64,000 nucleotides of DNA. Source: Thermomonas sp. XSG. Lineage in GTDB: Bacteria; Pseudomonadota; Gammaproteobacteria; Xanthomonadales; Xanthomonadaceae. The notes beneath the pieces were generated by a model. That model made no database searches. It saw only the letters and a list, made by a program, of their open reading frames with translations, and was not told where the DNA came from. Both the position numbers and the translations under genes were made by a program. This document shows positions 1 through 8,576 of the stretch, in pieces (position 1 is the first letter of the stretch; every line of letters starts with the position of its first letter). The stretch is taken from contig NZ_CP061497.1 of assembly GCF_014678725.1 (NCBI RefSeq), positions 1,070,001-1,134,000 of the forward strand. The letters are read 5' to 3'.

Positions 1-1
1 C

Positions 2-352
2 GTGGAGCTGGCGGACGACGACGCCGAGCGCGCGCGCGGCCTGATGTTCCGGGATGCGATGGCCGAAGACCGCGGCATGCTGTTCGTCCATGACACCCAG
101 GAACCGCAGGCCTACTGGATGAAAAACACCAGGATCGCGCTGGACATCCTGTACTTCGACAACGACCGCAAGCTGGTGGCCCAGCAGCGGGATGTCCCGC
201 CGTGCTCGCTGGGCGATGCGTGCCCGTCCTATCCCAGCAATGCGCCAGCACGCTACGTGCTCGAACTCAATGCGGGACAGGCGGAGAAGCTCAAGCTGCA
301 GGACGGCGCCACGCTGACCTTCGGCCCCGGCATCCCGACGCCGGCGCGCTGA
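2..352 (+). CDS. DUF192 family protein, 5' end cut by window edge
   Basis: The 116 visible codons show the DUF192 pattern: a RARGLMFR segment, GMLFV, then YWMKNTRIALDILY, a PCS...C..Y stretch and the closing YVLELNAG motif before the end. The family is usually 150-170 residues with an N-terminal signal peptide, so the export signal and true start lie upstream of the window; the apparent GTG at base 2 is only the first in-frame codon. Function is not established for most members, which are small exported or periplasmic beta-rich proteins. It is convergent with the rubredoxin gene, 21 bases away. Confidence 0.85.
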   Translation: MELADDDAERARGLMFRDAMAEDRGMLFVHDTQEPQAYWMKNTRIALDILYFDNDRKLVAQQRDVPPCSLGDACPSYPSNAPARYVLELNAGQAEKLKLQDGATLTFGPGIPTPAR

Positions 353-373
353 CCCACCCGCGAGCGAAGGCGA

Positions 374-565
374 TCAGCCTTCGTAGAGTTCGAAGTCGTC
401 CTTGGTCACGCCGCAGTCCGGGCACGTCCACGTGTCCGGCACGTCTTCCCAGCGCGTGCCCGGCGGAATGCCGTCTTCCGGGGCCCCTTGCGCCTCGTCA
501 TAGACGTGGCCGCAGACCACGCACATCCAACTGCGATAGGGACGATCAGGACCGGGAGTCGACAT
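374..565 (-). CDS. Rubredoxin
   Basis: This 63-residue protein has the two rubredoxin iron knuckles, CVVC at residues 15-18 and CPDC at 48-51, with the usual aromatic residues (Y22, W39, W46) and the acidic segment between them. It would carry single electrons through an Fe(Cys)4 centre in the cytoplasm, for example to an alkane hydroxylase or an oxidative-stress reductase; the partner is not visible here. I chose the ATG at 565 because the protein then has normal length and because a promoter-like box lies 7 bases upstream with no ribosome binding site, suggesting a leaderless mRNA. It is divergent from hemL. Confidence 0.93.
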   Translation of the reverse strand: MSTPGPDRPYRSWMCVVCGHVYDEAQGAPEDGIPPGTRWEDVPDTWTCPDCGVTKDDFELYEG

Positions 566-572
566 CGGGGCG

Positions 573-601
573 ATAATTGGCGGGCGGGCCGCGATTGTCC
601 C
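573..601 (-). promoter_or_regulatory. Probable leaderless promoter of the rubredoxin gene
   Basis: On the minus strand GGGACA (596-601), a 17-base spacer and AATTAT (573-578) lie so that transcription would start at or next to the ATG at 565; the gap of 7 bases holds no Shine-Dalgarno sequence. On the plus strand the same bases read GATAAT (572-577), so a divergent hemL promoter may share this box. Confidence 0.5.
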
Positions 602-659
602 ATCCTGCACCGGATGGCGGAAGCCGCCCGCCACCCCACACCACTTCCGAAGACCCGCC

Positions 660-1949
660 ATGCCGATCAGCACCGAACGCTCCCACGACCTGTTTTCCCG
701 CGCCCAGCAGCTGATGCCCGGCGGCGTCAACTCGCCGGTGCGTGCGTTCAAGTCGGTGGGCGGCGAGCCGTTCTTCGTGCAGCGCGCGGACGGCCCCTAC
801 CTGTTCGACGTGGATGGCAACCGTTACATCGACTACGTGGGGTCGTGGGGGCCGATGATCGTCGGCCACAACCACCCGAAGGTGCTGGAGGCGGTGATCG
901 AAACCGCGCGCAACGGCCTCAGCTTCGGCACGCCCAACCCGCTGGAAGTGACGATGGCGGAGACCATCGCCCGGCTGATCCCCAGCTGCGAGATGGTGCG
1001 CATGGTGAACTCCGGCACCGAGGCCACGCTGTCGGCGATCCGGCTGGCGCGCGGCGCCACCGGGCGCAGCCGCATCGTCAAGTTCGAGGGCTGCTACCAC
1101 GGCCACGGTGACTCGTTCCTGGTCAAGGCCGGCAGCGGGGCGCTGACCTTCGGCGTGCCTACTTCGCCGGGCGTGCCCAAGGCGCTGGCCGACCTCACCC
1201 TGACCCTGCCGTACAACGATTCCGAAGCGGCGACGCGCCTGTTCGACGAATGCGGCGGCGACATCGCCGCGCTCATCATCGAGCCGGTGGTCGGCAACGC
1301 CAACTGCCTGCCGCCGCGCGAGGGCTACCTGCAGCACCTGCGTGCCCTGTGCACGCGACACGGCGCACTGCTGATCTTCGACGAGGTGATGACCGGCTTC
1401 CGCGTCGCGCTGGGCGGCGCGCAGGCGCGCTACGGGGTGACGCCGGATCTTTCCACCTTCGGCAAGGTGATCGGCGGCGGCATGCCGGTAGGCGCCTATG
1501 GCGGCCGCCGCGAACTGATGCGGCAGATCGCACCGGCCGGCCCGATCTACCAGGCCGGCACCCTGAGCGGCAATCCGGTGGCGATGGCGGCGGGCCTGGC
1601 GATGCTGGAGTTGGTGCAGGCGCCGGGCTTCTACGACGCGCTGGAAGCGAAGACGAACGCGCTGTGCGACGGACTGGAGGCCGCCGCGCGCGATGCCGGC
1701 GTCGCCTTCACCACCCAGCGCGTGGGCGGCATGTTCGGCCTGTTCTTCAGTGCGGAAAAAGTGGACACCTTCGCGCAGGCGATGGCCTGTGACAGCGCCG
1801 CATTCAACCGCTTCTTCCACGCCATGCGCGAGCGCGGGGTGTACCTGGCGCCGTCGGCATTCGAGGCGGGCTTCCTGTCCGGCGCGCACGACGATGCAGT
1901 GATCAAAGCCACCATCGACGCGGCGCGCGCCGCCTTCGCCGCGATCTGA
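660..1949 (+). CDS. hemL: Glutamate-1-semialdehyde 2,1-aminomutase
   Basis: This 429-residue class-III PLP aminotransferase converts glutamate-1-semialdehyde to 5-aminolevulinate, the last step of the C5 route to haem. The sequence starts with the typical [23 protein letters not shown] block, has the NSGTEA cofactor motif near residue 120 and the PLP lysine K269 in the [10 protein letters not shown] motif. Length matches the family (about 427). A GAAG sequence precedes the ATG at 660. It may be read together with the ion channel gene that begins 8 bases after its stop, though the functions are unrelated. Confidence 0.97.
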   Translation: MPISTERSHDLFSRAQQLMPGGVNSPVRAFKSVGGEPFFVQRADGPYLFDVDGNRYIDYVGSWGPMIVGHNHPKVLEAVIETARNGLSFGTPNPLEVTMAETIARLIPSCEMVRMVNSGTEATLSAIRLARGATGRSRIVKFEGCYHGHGDSFLVKAGSGALTFGVPTSPGVPKALADLTLTLPYNDSEAATRLFDECGGDIAALIIEPVVGNANCLPPREGYLQHLRALCTRHGALLIFDEVMTGFRVALGGAQARYGVTPDLSTFGKVIGGGMPVGAYGGRRELMRQIAPAGPIYQAGTLSGNPVAMAAGLAMLELVQAPGFYDALEAKTNALCDGLEAAARDAGVAFTTQRVGGMFGLFFSAEKVDTFAQAMACDSAAFNRFFHAMRERGVYLAPSAFEAGFLSGAHDDAVIKATIDAARAAFAAI

Positions 1950-1957
1950 CCCGCGCC

Positions 1958-2842
1958 GTGGACGACAAGCCGCAGACGGGTACGGGCGGAGGCGATTTCT
2001 TCACCCCCATCCACCAGCCTGCCAGCCGCGAAGGATGGCGCTTCCGGCTGTACCGGCTGATGTTCCACCACGAGAGCCGCGGCGAGCGGAACTTCGACCT
2101 CACGCTGATCGGCGTGATCCTGGCCAGCGTGCTGGTGGTGCTGCTGGACAGCGACCCGGAGATCAAGGCGCGCTGGCACTTCCAGCTCTACCTGGCCGAG
2201 TGGGTATTCACCTTGGTGTTCGCGGTGGAGTACGCCGCAAGGGTCTGGGTGGTGCGCGAGCCGCTGCGCTATGCGCGCAGCTTCCTCGGCATCGTCGACC
2301 TGCTGGCGATCCTGCCGACCTTCCTGTCGCTGCTGTTCCCCGCCAGCGCGTCGCTGACAGTGATCCGCATCCTGCGGCTGCTGCGCATCTTCCGCGTGCT
2401 CAAGCTGGTCAAGTATTCCGACGAAGCCGGCATGCTCACCCACGCGCTGATTCGCAGCCGGCGCAAGATCCTGATCTTCGTGCTCACCCTGCTCACCATC
2501 GCGGTGATCTTCGGCGCGCTGATGTACGTGGTCGAAGGCCCGGAGCGTGGTTTCGTCAGCATCCCCTCCGGCATGTACTGGGCGGTGGTGACGATGGCAA
2601 CGGTGGGCTACGGCGACCTGTCGCCGTCCACCGGGCTGGGACGTTTCCTCGCCTCCATGCTCATCATCATCGGCTACAGCATCATCGTGGTGCCGACCGG
2701 CATCTACAGCGCCGAGTTGGCCCGCACCATGCGTTCGCGTGGCCGCGTGCAACTGCGCTGCCCGCAGTGCAGCCTGGGCGAACACGACGACGATGCCTGG
2801 TTCTGCCGCAAATGCGGCGAAGCCCTGCCCCCACACGATTGA
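1958..2842 (+). CDS. Voltage-gated ion (potassium) channel with C-terminal zinc ribbon
   Basis: This 294-residue inner-membrane protein has the six-helix plan of voltage-gated channels. The S4 helix carries arginines at every third position (R137, R140, R143, R146), and the pore loop carries the potassium selectivity filter TVGYGD at 215-220. It is close to the Kch/KvAP-type ion transporter family. Unusually, the cytoplasmic end holds two CxxC pairs (C268/C271 and C283/C286), a probable zinc ribbon. The start is a GTG at 1958, 8 bases after the hemL stop. Potassium selectivity is inferred from the filter; the ligand or redox role of the ribbon is unknown. Confidence 0.88.
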   Translation: MDDKPQTGTGGGDFFTPIHQPASREGWRFRLYRLMFHHESRGERNFDLTLIGVILASVLVVLLDSDPEIKARWHFQLYLAEWVFTLVFAVEYAARVWVVREPLRYARSFLGIVDLLAILPTFLSLLFPASASLTVIRILRLLRIFRVLKLVKYSDEAGMLTHALIRSRRKILIFVLTLLTIAVIFGALMYVVEGPERGFVSIPSGMYWAVVTMATVGYGDLSPSTGLGRFLASMLIIIGYSIIVVPTGIYSAELARTMRSRGRVQLRCPQCSLGEHDDDAWFCRKCGEALPPHD

Positions 2843-2850
2843 GGCTCGCG

Positions 2851-3978
2851 ATGACCACGCACCGTCCCTGCACCCTCGCCGTCCACGCCGGCAACCATGC
2901 CGACCCCGCCACCGGCGCGGTGGCGCCGCCGATCCACCTGGCCACCACCTTCCGCCATGGTCCCGCTGGCGAGCGCATCGCCGGCTACGAGTACCAGCGC
3001 GAGGGCGATCCCACCAACGACCGCCTGCGCGAAGCGCTGGTCGCGCTGGAAGGCGGCGCGACCGCGCTGACGTTCGCCTCCGGCATGGCCGCGATGACCA
3101 CGTTGCTGGAATCGTTGCCGCCCGGCAGCCACGTGCTGTTCCCGGACGACTGCTACAGCGGGTTGCGCATGCTGTTCGGCGAGTTCCTGCCAGAACGGGG
3201 ATTGGTGGTCGGGACCGTGGACATGGCCGACCTCGACGCCGTGCGCGCGGCCTGCGCCACGCCGCTGGCGATGCTGTGGGTCGAAACGCCGTCGAACCCG
3301 CTGCTGAAGATCAGCGACATCGCGACGCTCGCGGGCATCGGCCACGCGGCCGGCGCGCGGGTGGTGGTGGACAACACCTTCGCCACGCCGCTGCTGCAGC
3401 GCCCGCTGGCGCTGGGCGCGGACGTCGTCATGCACTCGACCACGAAGTATTTCGGCGGCCATAGCGACGTGCTCGGCGGCGCGCTGGTGTTCGCCCGTGA
3501 CGACGAGTTCGCGAAGCACGTGGCGCACCGCCTGCACGTGACCGGCGCGGTGCTGGCACCATTCAGCGCCTGGCTGATCCTGCGCGGCTGCCGCTCGCTG
3601 GGCGCGCGCATGGCGATGCACTGCGCGAATGCGCGAAAGCTGGCGACGTTCCTCGCGACGCATCCGGCGGTGGCGCGGGTCAACTGGCCCGGCCTGCCCA
3701 CGCACCCGGGGCACGCGGTCGCCACGGCGCAGATGCGCGACTTCGGCGCGATGCTGAGCGTGGAACTGCGCGGCGGCCGCGAAGCCGCGCTGGCGGTGGC
3801 CGGCAGGCTACGCATCTTCACCAATGCCACCTCGCTGGGCGGCTGCGAATCGCTGGTGGAACACCGCGCCTCGGTGGAAGGCCCGAACCCGCGCTCGCCG
3901 CAGAACCTGCTGCGGGTGTCGGTGGGTCTGGAAGACGGCGACGACCTGGTCGCCGACTTCCAGCAGGCGTTGGGCTGA
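2851..3978 (+). CDS. Cystathionine gamma-synthase/beta-lyase family PLP enzyme
   Basis: This 375-residue protein belongs to the Cys/Met metabolism PLP family. It begins with the typical T.AVHAG and APPIHLATTF blocks, has the YEYQREGDPTNDRLREAL segment that contacts cofactor and substrate, and the PLP lysine K199 in STTKYFGGHSD. The family includes cystathionine gamma-synthase (metB), beta-lyase (metC) and gamma-lyase, which sequence alone does not separate safely; the Xanthomonas homologues are usually called cystathionine gamma-synthase or beta-lyase. A GAGG ribosome binding site precedes the ATG at 2851, only 8 bases after the channel gene. Confidence 0.88.
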   Translation: MTTHRPCTLAVHAGNHADPATGAVAPPIHLATTFRHGPAGERIAGYEYQREGDPTNDRLREALVALEGGATALTFASGMAAMTTLLESLPPGSHVLFPDDCYSGLRMLFGEFLPERGLVVGTVDMADLDAVRAACATPLAMLWVETPSNPLLKISDIATLAGIGHAAGARVVVDNTFATPLLQRPLALGADVVMHSTTKYFGGHSDVLGGALVFARDDEFAKHVAHRLHVTGAVLAPFSAWLILRGCRSLGARMAMHCANARKLATFLATHPAVARVNWPGLPTHPGHAVATAQMRDFGAMLSVELRGGREAALAVAGRLRIFTNATSLGGCESLVEHRASVEGPNPRSPQNLLRVSVGLEDGDDLVADFQQALG

Positions 3979-3988
3979 GGACTCAGCC
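3973..3988. terminator. Small shared stem-loop between convergent genes
   Basis: GGCTGAG, a two-base loop and CTCAGCC form a perfect 7-bp stem that contains the stop codons of both convergent genes (the PLP enzyme and argD). It could act on both strands, but neither side has a T-tract, so termination is uncertain. Confidence 0.35.
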
Positions 3989-5215
3989 TGCGACGAAAGC
4001 GTCCAGCGCCTTGCGCAGCCGCGCCAACCCTTCCGCGACATCGGCATCGCCGATGTTGAGCGCCGGCACGAAACGCAGCACGTCCGGCCCGGCCTGCAGC
4101 AGCAGCAGGCCATGCGCGGCGGCAAGGTCGCCGATCGCGCCGGCCTTGCCCGCATGTTCAGGCTTCAGCACCGCGCCCAGCATCAGGCCGCGGCCGCGCA
4201 CTTCGGCGAACAAGCCGAGGTCGCGGTTGATCGCTTCGATGCCGTCACGAATCGCCTGCGACTGCTTCGCCACGTTGGCAGCGATCTCGGCGGATCCCAG
4301 CCGGCGCAGCGCCACGCGCGCCACTGCCGATGCCAGCGGGTTGCCGCCGAAGGTGGTGCCGTGGGCGCCGAACTGCATCGCCTGCGCGACCCTGGGGCCG
4401 GCCAGCAGCGCGCCGATCGGCATGCCGCCACCCAAGGCCTTGGCCAGCGTCACGATGTCGGGCGTGACGCCGTCCTGCCAGTGCGCGAACAGCGCGCCAC
4501 TGCGGCCCATGCCGCACTGGATCTCGTCCAGCACCAGCAGCGCCTTGTGCTGGTCGCACAGCGCGCGCACCGCCTGCAGGTAACCGGGCGCGGCCGGCAT
4601 CACCCCGCCTTCGCCCTGCACCGGCTCCAGCATCACCGCGGCCACGTCGCCGCCGGCCATCGCCGCTTCCAGCTGCGCGATGTCGTTGAAATCGACGTAG
4701 CGGAAGCCGTCGGGCAGCGGCTCGTAACCTTCCTGGTACTTGGGCTGCGCGGTGGCGGTGACGGCCGCCAGAGTGCGGCCGTGGAAGCTGCCGCGGAAGG
4801 TGACGATGACGCGGCGCTCCGGTCCGCGCCCGTGCGATGCGGCCCATTTGCGCACCAGCTTGATCGCCGCCTCGTTGGCCTCGGCGCCGGAATTGCACAG
4901 GAACGCACGCTCGGCGAAGCGCGAGGCCGCCACCAGTTCCTGCGCCAGCCGCAGCGGCGGCTCGCTGTAGAACACGTTGCTGGTATGCCAGAGCCTGCCG
5001 GCCTGCTCCACCAGCGCGGCGGTCAGTTCCGGGTTGCAGTGGCCGAGGCTGCAGACGGCGATGCCGGCGCCGAAGTCCACGTACTCGCGGCCTTCGCTGT
5101 CCCACACCCGCGCACCCTGCCCGCGCTCCATGATCATCTCGCGCTGGCGGTACACCGGCAGCAGCACGTCGCGCCCAAGCGCCAGCAGCTCCTCCACGCT
5201 CGCGTCGCGTGCCAT
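3983..5215 (-). CDS. argD: Acetylornithine aminotransferase
   Basis: This 410-residue class-III PLP aminotransferase fits ArgD: FGAGIAV-SLGH near residue 48, the NSGAEANEAAIK cofactor block at 108-119, LEPVQGEGG near 197, LLVLDEIQCGMGRSG at 226-240 and the PLP lysine K259 in TLAKALGGG. It transaminates N-acetylglutamate semialdehyde in arginine synthesis and may also serve succinyl-diaminopimelate or succinylornithine. The ATG at 5215 lies one base after the gloA stop, so the two are probably cotranscribed in the order gloA-argD. No other arg gene is nearby. An ornithine or succinylornithine preference cannot be excluded. Confidence 0.88.
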   Translation of the reverse strand: MARDASVEELLALGRDVLLPVYRQREMIMERGQGARVWDSEGREYVDFGAGIAVCSLGHCNPELTAALVEQAGRLWHTSNVFYSEPPLRLAQELVAASRFAERAFLCNSGAEANEAAIKLVRKWAASHGRGPERRVIVTFRGSFHGRTLAAVTATAQPKYQEGYEPLPDGFRYVDFNDIAQLEAAMAGGDVAAVMLEPVQGEGGVMPAAPGYLQAVRALCDQHKALLVLDEIQCGMGRSGALFAHWQDGVTPDIVTLAKALGGGMPIGALLAGPRVAQAMQFGAHGTTFGGNPLASAVARVALRRLGSAEIAANVAKQSQAIRDGIEAINRDLGLFAEVRGRGLMLGAVLKPEHAGKAGAIGDLAAAHGLLLLQAGPDVLRFVPALNIGDADVAEGLARLRKALDAFVAG

Positions 5216-5216
5216 C

Positions 5217-5636
5217 TCACCAGACTCCCGTGTTCGGCATCGACACCCACGGCTCCTGCGGCGGCAGGTGGCCATCCTGCAGCAGCTCCACCGAGACCAG
5301 GTCCGGCGAACGCACGAACGCCATGTGGCCGTCGCGCGGCGGACGGTTGATGGTGTAGCCCATGTCCAGCAGGTGCTGGCAGCTGGCGTAGATGTCGGCG
5401 ACGCGGAACGCAAGGTGGCCGAAGTTGCGGGCGCTGCCGTAGTCCTCGTCGGCGTCCCAGTTGTAGGTCAATTCGATCTCCGCGTCCGGGCTTTCGTCGG
5501 CGGCGAGGAAGATCAGGGTGAAGCGGCCCGCTTCGTTTTCCATGCGCCGGGTTTCGCGCAGGCCCAGGCCTTCGCAGTAGAAGCGCAGCGAAGCATCGAC
5601 ATCGCGTACGCGCACCATCGTGTGCAGGTATTTCAT
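5217..5636 (-). CDS. gloA: Lactoylglutathione lyase (glyoxalase I)
   Basis: This 139-residue vicinal-oxygen-chelate protein detoxifies methylglyoxal by isomerising its glutathione hemithioacetal. All four metal ligands of GloA are in place: H5 (in MKYLHTM), E55 (in EIELTYNW), H74 (in NFGHLAFRV) and E117 (in SVELLQ). I chose the ATG at 5636 because family members start MRYLHTMLRV; an upstream ATG would add ten unrelated residues. The gene is followed after one base by argD on the same strand. Confidence 0.95.
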   Translation of the reverse strand: MKYLHTMVRVRDVDASLRFYCEGLGLRETRRMENEAGRFTLIFLAADESPDAEIELTYNWDADEDYGSARNFGHLAFRVADIYASCQHLLDMGYTINRPPRDGHMAFVRSPDLVSVELLQDGHLPPQEPWVSMPNTGVW

Positions 5637-5687
5637 GGCTGGATTCCGTTCAGAGGGGGATCGCAAGATGATCCCACGAAGCCCGGT

Positions 5688-6509
<822 letters not shown>

Positions 6510-6556
6510 GCGCATTCACCGTGGTATCGACGAACGGAAGTGTAGCCTCCGCCACC

Positions 6557-6562
6557 TATAAT
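6557..6562 (+). promoter_or_regulatory. Perfect -10 box, leaderless start for the DedA/PAP2 fusion
   Basis: A consensus TATAAT lies 6 bases before the ATG at 6569. A transcript starting about 7 bases after the box would begin at the start codon itself. No Shine-Dalgarno sequence is present, and no good -35 box is visible. Confidence 0.55.
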
Positions 6563-6568
6563 CCGCCG

Positions 6569-8491
6569 ATGCAAAGCGCGTGGTTCGACAACATCGTCGC
6601 GTGGATCGGCGCGCACCCGCAGGCGGCCGGCCTGCTGATCTTCGTGATCGCATTCAGCGACGCGGTGATCGTGCTGGGCGCCATCGTGCCGGCACTGCCG
6701 CTGATGATCGCCATCGGCGTGCTGATCGGCATGGAAGAGATCGCAGGCCCCTACGCTGTGGCCTGCGCCGCGCTGGGCGCCTTCGCCGGCGACAGCCTGA
6801 GCTACTGGATCGGCCGCCGCTGGGGCAATGCGCTGCGCGGGGTGTGGCCGTTCCGCCGCTATCCGCAACTGCTGGACCGTGGCGAGGCGCTGTTCCGGCG
6901 CAACGCGGTCAAGAGCATCTTCATCGCCCGCTACGTGGGCGCGGTGCGGCCGTTCGTGCCCGCCATCGCCGGCATGTCGCGGATGCCGCTGCCGCGCTAC
7001 CTGCAGGCCAGCGGCGTGGCCTGCCTGTCGTGGGCGGTGCTGTTCCTGCTGCCGGGCTGGGCGCTGGGCCAGGCCTACGATGCCGTGGCCGCGGTGGCCG
7101 ACAAGCTGGCGTTGGTGCTGCTGGGCCTGCTGACGGCGCTGGCGCTGGCCTGGGCAGTGGTGCTGTACAGCTGGCGCTGGTTCGCGATGAACGCCGACAG
7201 TCTGCTGGCGCGGCTGCTGCGCTGGAGCCGCCGGCATCCGTGGCTGGGCCGCTATGCCGCGGCGCTGATCGACCGCCGCCGGCCGGAATCGGCGCCGCTG
7301 CTGCTGCTCGCGGTCTGCCTGTTCGCGGTGGCATGGCTATGGGCGTGGTTCAGCGCCTCGCTGATGCTGCGCGGCGGTCCGCTGCTGGCCGACCACGACG
7401 TGCACGCGCTGATGTTCACCCTGCGCAATCCGCTGGCCGACCGGATGATGGCCACGCTGGCGGCGATCGGCAGCGCGCCCGTGCTGGGGCTGGCCTCGAT
7501 GTCGGCGATGCTGTGGCTGCTGTGGCGGCGGCGCTGGAAGGCGGCGGTGCACTGGCTGATCGCCATCGCGGTGGGACTGGGGCTGACCGAAGGACTGGAG
7601 GCGCTGGTCGACATGCCGCGCCCGCCCACCGCTGCTGCGGGCTTCGGTTTCCCGTCGGTCGCAGTGACCATGACCACGGTGGTGTTCGGCTTCTTCGCGG
7701 TACTGATCGCGCGCGAGCTGCCGGGCCGGCAGCGGGTCTGGCCCTACCTGCTCACCGGGATAGCCACTGCGCTGGTCGGCTTCGCCCGCCTGTACCTGGG
7801 CGCGCACTGGCTGTCGGACATCGTCGGCGGCGTGCTGCTGGGCGCGCTGTGGGTGCTGCTGATCGGCATCGCCTACCGCAGCCACAGCGAGCGCTCCTTC
7901 TGGATGCGTCCGCTGGGCTGGACCTTCTACGGCAGCTTCCTGCTCGCCGCCCTCTGGTACGCGCCGCGCAGCGCACCGCAGACGCTGGCGCAGTTCGAGC
8001 CACCGCCGCCTGCACAGGTGCTGGACGCACGCCGCTGGCAGGCGCAGGGGCTCGGCGAGGATCACCAGCGCTTCGATCTGGAAATCGCTGGCGACATCGA
8101 ACTGCTGCGCCAGCGCCTGCAGGCGCGCGGCTGGCGGGTGCAACCGGCGGCGGACTGGGTGGCTGCGCTCGGACTGCTGGATGACGACCTGTCGCCGGCG
8201 CAGCGCCCGGTGCTGCCGCTGGCGCTGGATGCACATCCCGAACGGCTGCTGCTGCGACGCGCGGATCGCAACGATCCAGAACGCATCGAAGTGCTGCGCA
8301 TCTGGCCGGCCCCGGTGCGGCTGGACGACGGCAGCACGCTGTGGGTGGCACGCTATGACGTGATGCAGCTGCGTCGCCGCTTGTACCTGTTGAACCTGTG
8401 GAAGCCGGACCCGCCGGCGCATGCGCTGCCGGCAGACCTGCTGGCGCTGGGCGATCCCCCGGCGCTGCGGGCGCTGGCGCATCCGCGCTGA
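6569..8491 (+). CDS. DedA - PAP2-like - LssY-type membrane fusion protein
   Basis: This 640-residue integral membrane protein joins three parts. Residues 1-200 are a DedA/SNARE-associated domain (undecaprenyl-phosphate or phospholipid flippase family), with the F-x-R-x3-G-like ARYVGAVRPFVPAIAG segment. Residues about 260-450 are a PAP2-like helical domain, and about 475-640 an LssY-type soluble C-terminal domain. The PAP2 part keeps the third motif (R407, H413, D417) but the first-motif lysine is E344 and the PSGH motif reads PSVA at 362-365, so the proton-donor histidine is replaced by alanine. Phosphatase activity is therefore doubtful. The ATG at 6569 was chosen from the -10 box just upstream; in-frame start codons further up (from 6521) would overlap the promoter. 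Confidence 0.85.
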   Translation: MQSAWFDNIVAWIGAHPQAAGLLIFVIAFSDAVIVLGAIVPALPLMIAIGVLIGMEEIAGPYAVACAALGAFAGDSLSYWIGRRWGNALRGVWPFRRYPQLLDRGEALFRRNAVKSIFIARYVGAVRPFVPAIAGMSRMPLPRYLQASGVACLSWAVLFLLPGWALGQAYDAVAAVADKLALVLLGLLTALALAWAVVLYSWRWFAMNADSLLARLLRWSRRHPWLGRYAAALIDRRRPESAPLLLLAVCLFAVAWLWAWFSASLMLRGGPLLADHDVHALMFTLRNPLADRMMATLAAIGSAPVLGLASMSAMLWLLWRRRWKAAVHWLIAIAVGLGLTEGLEALVDMPRPPTAAAGFGFPSVAVTMTTVVFGFFAVLIARELPGRQRVWPYLLTGIATALVGFARLYLGAHWLSDIVGGVLLGALWVLLIGIAYRSHSERSFWMRPLGWTFYGSFLLAALWYAPRSAPQTLAQFEPPPPAQVLDARRWQAQGLGEDHQRFDLEIAGDIELLRQRLQARGWRVQPAADWVAALGLLDDDLSPAQRPVLPLALDAHPERLLLRRADRNDPERIEVLRIWPAPVRLDDGSTLWVARYDVMQLRRRLYLLNLWKPDPPAHALPADLLALGDPPALRALAHPR

Positions 8492-8576
8492 ACGCGAATC
8501 CTGCCGGCGCAGGAGCGCTCCACACTCGTCCTGCTTGAACCCTCTCCCGCGCGGGGAAAAGATCCGAAACGAGGCT

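Noticed and set aside
2035-3978. 647-codon plus-strand frame spanning the channel gene and the PLP enzyme
   Set aside because: Only its second half, from the ATG at 2851, is a real gene; the first half is an out-of-frame reading of the channel gene.
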